The notes beneath the pieces are model-generated. The model had not been told where the DNA came from. It saw nothing but the letters and a program-made list of their open reading frames with translations, and made no database searches. A DNA stretch of 64,000 bases, taken from NCBI GenBank assembly GCA_945861535.1, contig CAMAUZ010000019.1, forward strand, positions 1-64,000, in the 5' to 3' direction. Positions 60,163 to 64,000 of the stretch are shown in pieces. This DNA comes from Akkermansia muciniphila (GTDB lineage: Bacteria > Verrucomicrobiota > Verrucomicrobiia > Limisphaerales > BJHT01). The translations under genes were made by a program, and so were the position numbers. The stretch's first letter is position 1. Each line of letters opens with the position of its first letter.

Positions 60163-61677
60163 TCAGCACTTTTGAAATCCCGGCGACGCCAGTAGCAGCG
60201 GCACGAGCGCGCCGGACGCCTTGCCGCCGGCGGTTTCTTCCGCCGTCGGTTTGCGCCCGAGGAAATGCGCGAACAACTCGTCATCGCCGCGGAAACATTT
60301 CCGCAGCGCCGCGTCCTCGAATTTCACGCCGTGAATCTTCCCGTCGGTCAGCGCGACGGCGAAATTCCAGCGCCACAGCAGCGTGCCCATCCACGGCGCG
60401 GCGGCCTCGGGATAGCCGTCCGGCGTCGGGTAATGGAACGGCGCGTGGCCCATGCGCACGAGGAATTCCATCAAGGCCGGCGGGGCGTCGGTCGCGGTGT
60501 CGGTGGCGCGCAGGGCGGACACGATGAAATGAAACGGGCGCTTGAACTTGTTCGCGCGCGTGGTGCGAAACTCGGTCGTGGCGAACAGCGCGCGCAAGGT
60601 GCTGCCGAGGTCGCCGCGCGTGCGCAGGAAAACGTCGGCGACCGCAGTCACGGCGGCGGCCGGCGGCTCGTCAGCGATGAAGCGGCGGCAGAGCTTGGTT
60701 GCGATATGCTTCGCAGTGGCGGAATGCAGGCCGACGATTTCGAGCACCTGATCGAGTTCGTTGCGGCCGAGGATTTCCGCCTCCTCGCGCTTCACGCCGG
60801 CGGGGATTGCGGGGATGATTTTGCCGAGGACTTCCTTCGCGTCCTTGTCGTGCTGGTCGGGGTTGAACTCGACCTTGCCGAGGCTGTGCTTCGATTGGTT
60901 GGTGCCGCGCACGGTCCAGCCGGTGAGGCAGCGCGCGACTTCCATCACGTCCTTTTGCGAGTAGCCGCCGTGAACGCCGAGGGTGTGGAGTTCGAGGAGT
61001 TCGCGGCCGTAATTTTCGTTGGGTTTGTCGGCGGATTTCGCGCGGCGGTTCACGCGGCCGTCGAGATACCAGAGCATCGCGGGACTCAGCGCCGACGCGC
61101 GCAGCATTTCGGGAAAACGGCCGAGCGCATGGGCGCGGATCACGTCGCGGTCGTCGGCGGTCTTGAGCCATTTACAGTCGCCCTTCGAGGGGTCGATGTT
61201 GAAGTGGTCGGACCAGAAATGGACCATCACCTCGTAAAGCTGGCGCTCGGACAACACCGCGCGCAGCAGCGTGCCGCGCGTGAGTTCGGTGAGCAGCAGT
61301 TTCTCCTGATACTCGAACAATTCGCCCGGCGGCTCGCCGAGCGTCTCGAACCGGCGGAGCGCGTTTTCAGCGGCGGGATAATTGATCGCGGACGGATTCA
61401 ACTGCTCGTCGAGGAAGGCGGCAAAGGCCGCGTCTTCATCCGCGCCAAGCCGGCGCACGCGCTCGTAGTCACCGGGACGCGGGCCGAAGGTGAGGCGGTT
61501 CAACGCGTGGGCCACGAGGTCGGTGGTCTCGCCGGTGGGAACTTGAAACGGACCTTCCCCGCGCGGGGGGACGCGCCGCCCGATCAGCAGCGCCTCGGGA
61601 ATCGCATCGCACGCCGTCGTGGCGGCGAGCGCGGTGACGCCGCCGGCGTGGAGGAATTGCCGACGCGTGAAGTTCAT
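60163..61677 (-). CDS. DUF1800 domain protein, Tat-exported
   Basis: This 504-residue protein starts M-N-F-T-R-R-Q-F-L-H, a Tat-like twin-arginine signal with a cysteine that may be lipidated, and continues with the DUF1800 core: 'HALNRLTFGPRPGDYERVRRLG', 'MVHFWSDHFNID', 'NENYGRELLELHTLGVHGGYSQKDV' and 'CLTGWTVRG'. It is cotranscribed with the DUF1501 gene. The start at 61677 overlaps the end of the upstream membrane protein gene (61674). An open frame further upstream is not coding. Confidence 0.9.
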   Translation of the reverse strand: MNFTRRQFLHAGGVTALAATTACDAIPEALLIGRRVPPRGEGPFQVPTGETTDLVAHALNRLTFGPRPGDYERVRRLGADEDAAFAAFLDEQLNPSAINYPAAENALRRFETLGEPPGELFEYQEKLLLTELTRGTLLRAVLSERQLYEVMVHFWSDHFNIDPSKGDCKWLKTADDRDVIRAHALGRFPEMLRASALSPAMLWYLDGRVNRRAKSADKPNENYGRELLELHTLGVHGGYSQKDVMEVARCLTGWTVRGTNQSKHSLGKVEFNPDQHDKDAKEVLGKIIPAIPAGVKREEAEILGRNELDQVLEIVGLHSATAKHIATKLCRRFIADEPPAAAVTAVADVFLRTRGDLGSTLRALFATTEFRTTRANKFKRPFHFIVSALRATDTATDAPPALMEFLVRMGHAPFHYPTPDGYPEAAAPWMGTLLWRWNFAVALTDGKIHGVKFEDAALRKCFRGDDELFAHFLGRKPTAEETAGGKASGALVPLLLASPGFQKC

Positions 61678-62204
61678 GAAGCGGCGGGCGCAGGGTTGGT
61701 TTTCAGCGCCGGCGGCACTTCGGCCTTGGGCCGGCCGCGAATGGCGAGCACGGCCGCACCGACGCCGCTGACGAGCGTGCCGATGGTCAGGCCGAACCAG
61801 CCAACAAACGGCAGGAGAAATGTCAGCGCAAGCACGATCCCGCCGCGCAAGGTGCGCCGCCACGGTTGCTGCGCATCCAGCGGCGAGGGCATCCCGAAGC
61901 CGATGCGCTGCGCCAGGCCGCCCGAGCCGGCCAGGCCGAGCAGGATGGAGATCGCGATGGTGACCACGCCCGCGATGTTCACGACCGGGTTCCGCGCATT
62001 TTTGAACAACGCGAGGGCGAGCAGCAGGAAGGGCAGGGTGCCCAGCACGCCGATGCCCAGGGTCCGCCAGGGTCGTCCATAGTGCGAGCGGGCGCGCGAG
62101 ACAAACCCCGGAAACAACGCCTGCGCCGCCAACCAATAGGCGACGAACATGATGAGCGTGCCAAGGATCAGCAGGAAAATCTTCAGGACATCGGCCATGA
62201 TCAT
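61674..62204 (-). CDS. Small integral membrane protein
   Basis: This 176-residue protein has about four or five membrane helices (first at 'VLKIFLLILGTLIMFVAYWLAAQALF' in pieces, then 'GIGVLGTLPFLLLALALF', 'VVNIAGVVTIAISILLGLAG', 'GIVLALTFLLPFVGWFGLTIGTLVSGVGAAVLA' in pieces). The family was not recognised. The start was placed at 62204 (M-I-M-A-D-V-L-K), with GTG at 62249 as an alternative. Its stop overlaps the DUF1800 ATG by four bases, so the three genes form an operon. It may be an anchor or transporter partner. Confidence 0.7.
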   Translation of the reverse strand: MIMADVLKIFLLILGTLIMFVAYWLAAQALFPGFVSRARSHYGRPWRTLGIGVLGTLPFLLLALALFKNARNPVVNIAGVVTIAISILLGLAGSGGLAQRIGFGMPSPLDAQQPWRRTLRGGIVLALTFLLPFVGWFGLTIGTLVSGVGAAVLAIRGRPKAEVPPALKTNPAPAAS

Positions 62205-62573
62205 AAGCGTGCGGGTAGCGAGGTTTCTGAGCGGCGGCAATCGTGCCACCAGTCGGGAGACTCCGCAAACCTCGGGCGGTTACGATGATTTTTCCGGGCG
62301 CGACGGCCGGATGGCGGTGAGGGGAGGTGAGGAAAGCTCAAAGGATAAAGCTCAAAGCTCAAGGGAAGGAACAAGGAACAGGGGCCGAGGACCAGGTTGG
62401 TTTCCGGACCACGGCGGGGACGGCGCGGCTGAAAACGGGGCCGGACAGAACGGGACCGAACCCGGCCGCAACCATGCGATCAGGAGTGGCTGTTCCCGCA
62501 CGACGGCCCCTGACACGGCGGGCGGCGAATGCCCTTGCCCGCACCCGGCGCTTCCGGCAAAGACGGCTCCCTC

Positions 62574-64000
62574 ATGAAAGACCACTGGGTGCTCCATCTC
62601 CTGCTGACGCTGTGCTTTCTCCTCGCCGCCGCCGCCTATCTGCGCGCGGCGGCTCCGCGTGAAAACCCGCAGCCCGCCGCGCCCCCCGCGCCAGTCGGCA
62701 CGTCCGGTGACGACGGCAACGTGCGCCGCTTCGGCGCGGTCGGCGACGGGAAGACGGACGACACGGCGGCGATTCAGCGGGCGGTGGTTGAATCGCGCGC
62801 GGGCCGGCTGGAGTTTCCGCGCGGGGATTTCCGCATCACCAGGACCATCGAACTCAAGCTGGGCGCGCGCGGGCCGACGGCGTTGAGCGGGCAGGGCGGC
62901 GTGGGCCGCGTGACGATGGCGGGGCCGGGGCCGGCCTTTCGCATCACCGGCACGCACACGGGCAGCGCGGATCCGGCGTCGTTCAAGAGCGGCGTTTTGG
63001 AGCGCGAGCGGATGCCCGTGGTGCAGGACCTGGAGATTGTCGGCGCGCATCCCGAGGCCGATGGCATTGAGTTTTTTCAGGTGATGCAGCCGACGCTGGC
63101 CGGGGTTTTCATCCGCGAGGTCCGGCACGGCGTGCATCTGGTCACGCGCAACCGCAACGTGCTGCTGACCGGCTGCCACATTTACAACTGCCGCGGCGTG
63201 GGCGTGTTCTTCGACCGCGTGAATCTGCACCAGGCCATCATCAGCGGCTGCCACATCAGCTATTGCAAAGGCGGCGGGATCAAGGTGGCGGACAGCGAGA
63301 TTCGCAACCTCCAGATCACGGGCAACGACATCGAGTACAACTACGATCTCGAGGCGAAGGCCTCGGCGGACATCTGGATCGATGTGACGAGCGGCACGGT
63401 GCGCGAGGGCACGATTGTGTCGAACACCATCCAGGCCAAGCCCAGCCCCGGCGGCGCGAACATCCGCTTCACCGGCTCGCCCGCGCAGAAGGACGCCGGC
63501 CTGTGGAGCATCACGGGCAATCTCATCAGCAGCCAGAACGTGAACGTGCATCTCGAGAACTGCCGCGGGATCGTCCTCTCTGGGAACAGCATCTTCAGCG
63601 GGCACGAGCGCAGCCTGCTGTTCGAGGGCTGCCGGCACCTCGTCGTCGCGCAGCAATCGCTCGACCGCAATCCCGATTACAAAGGCGGCATCACCGGCGG
63701 CATCACGCTGCGCGACTGCGATGGCGTCATTCTCAATGCGCTGCAAATGAGCGGCACCGAAGCGGGCGCAGCGGAAGCGGGCGGTGCCATCGAGGTGCTG
63801 AACTCGCGCGAGATCAGTCTCACCGGCTGTCAGATTTTCGAGCCGAAGTTTCGCGGGGTTTATGTCCGCGACAGTCGCAACACGAAAATCAGCGATTGCA
63901 CGATCATGGAACGCGACGGCCCCGCGCGAATGCTCGCGGCCGTCGAGATCGCCGGGAAATCGCCGGGGACGGTGGTGCAGAACAATCAGCTCGGGCAGGG
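62574..64000 (+). CDS. Exported right-handed beta-helix protein, partial at the window end
   Basis: The frame from the ATG at 62574 is open to the last base of the window (475 complete codons). It has a signal peptide (W-V-L-H-L-L-L-T-L-C-F-L-L-A-A-A-A-Y) and then 'VRRFGAVGDGKTDDTAAIQRAV', the start of pectate-lyase-3/glycoside-hydrolase-28-like beta-helix domains. Many coils of the type 'ISGCHISYCKGGGIKV', 'ITGNDIEYNY' and 'LSGNSIFSG' follow. It may act on or bind polysaccharides. The C-terminus lies beyond the window. Confidence 0.85.
   Translation, partial: MKDHWVLHLLLTLCFLLAAAAYLRAAAPRENPQPAAPPAPVGTSGDDGNVRRFGAVGDGKTDDTAAIQRAVVESRAGRLEFPRGDFRITRTIELKLGARGPTALSGQGGVGRVTMAGPGPAFRITGTHTGSADPASFKSGVLERERMPVVQDLEIVGAHPEADGIEFFQVMQPTLAGVFIREVRHGVHLVTRNRNVLLTGCHIYNCRGVGVFFDRVNLHQAIISGCHISYCKGGGIKVADSEIRNLQITGNDIEYNYDLEAKASADIWIDVTSGTVREGTIVSNTIQAKPSPGGANIRFTGSPAQKDAGLWSITGNLISSQNVNVHLENCRGIVLSGNSIFSGHERSLLFEGCRHLVVAQQSLDRNPDYKGGITGGITLRDCDGVILNALQMSGTEAGAAEAGGAIEVLNSREISLTGCQIFEPKFRGVYVRDSRNTKISDCTIMERDGPARMLAAVEIAGKSPGTVVQNNQLGQ

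Noticed and set aside
1-64000. tRNA, rRNA, tmRNA or integrase-flanked island
   Set aside because: A visual search found no T-loop-like motifs with matching acceptor stems, no rRNA segments and no integrase gene; short RNA genes could still be missed without a covariance search.

Overview
This 64 kb window is high-GC chromosomal DNA, most likely from a Verrucomicrobiota bacterium (possibly Pedosphaera/Limisphaera-like). The reasons are paired DUF1552 + DUF1592 cytochrome-type and DUF1501 + DUF1800 operons (typical of the Planctomycetota/Verrucomicrobiota), a DUF4838 protein, several secreted PQQ/beta-propeller proteins, a RAYT-type transposase, and intergenic regions saturated with short inverted repeats. 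No rRNA, tRNA, phage or CRISPR locus was recognised.

Layout. 1-1.4 kb: a RAYT (REP-associated tyrosine transposase) embedded in palindromic REP elements. 1.4-1.95 kb: a dead vapBC-like pair whose toxin start is split by a 265-bp inverted-repeat element with a 9-bp target duplication. 2.0-7.4 kb: DUF1552, DUF1592/cytochrome c and PQQ-propeller genes. 7.8-10.3 kb: DUF4838 protein. 10.4-17 kb: an accessory island with a second decayed vapBC pair, a fused type IIG-like restriction-modification enzyme, a DUF4258/DUF2283 pair, a second copy of the enzyme's 3' end and two unknown genes. 17.5-20.7 kb (minus): alpha-oxoamine synthase, amidohydrolase and HPF. 21.2-26.4 kb (plus): HydE/BioB-like radical SAM, ketosynthase, a ketosynthase-like chain-length factor without catalytic residues, ketoreductase and a UbiE-like methyltransferase, which look like a small fatty-acid/polyketide-type pathway. 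26.6-37 kb (minus): IPT-repeat surface protein, primary-type sigma factor, TetR regulator, exported proteins, an HtrA-like protease and a PQQ sugar dehydrogenase. 37.8-40 kb: bL31, RF1 and a HAD phosphatase. 40-46.2 kb (minus): coiled-coil protein, ParE-type toxin-antitoxin pair and a Ser/Thr kinase fused to a formylglycine-enzyme-like domain. 46.8-50.7 kb: aldehyde dehydrogenase, IscA/ErpA-like and HscB. 51.4-58.7 kb (minus): Tat-type amidohydrolase, CinA, FtsK, and a zinc-ribbon/FHA protein with a small radical SAM activase-like enzyme. 59-62.2 kb (minus): DUF1501, DUF1800 and a membrane protein. 62.6 kb to the end: a parallel beta-helix protein that runs off the window.

The most striking property is the repeat ecosystem. 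At least eight families of paired inverted repeats occur. These include REP elements with a constant TRAA loop but covarying stems; doublets with a GTAG head; a 162-bp element present twice at the same length; and a MITE-like family with about 22-bp terminal inverted repeats that makes 9-bp target duplications. One REP doublet lies in frame inside the restriction-modification gene, and others touch the 5' ends of coding sequences.
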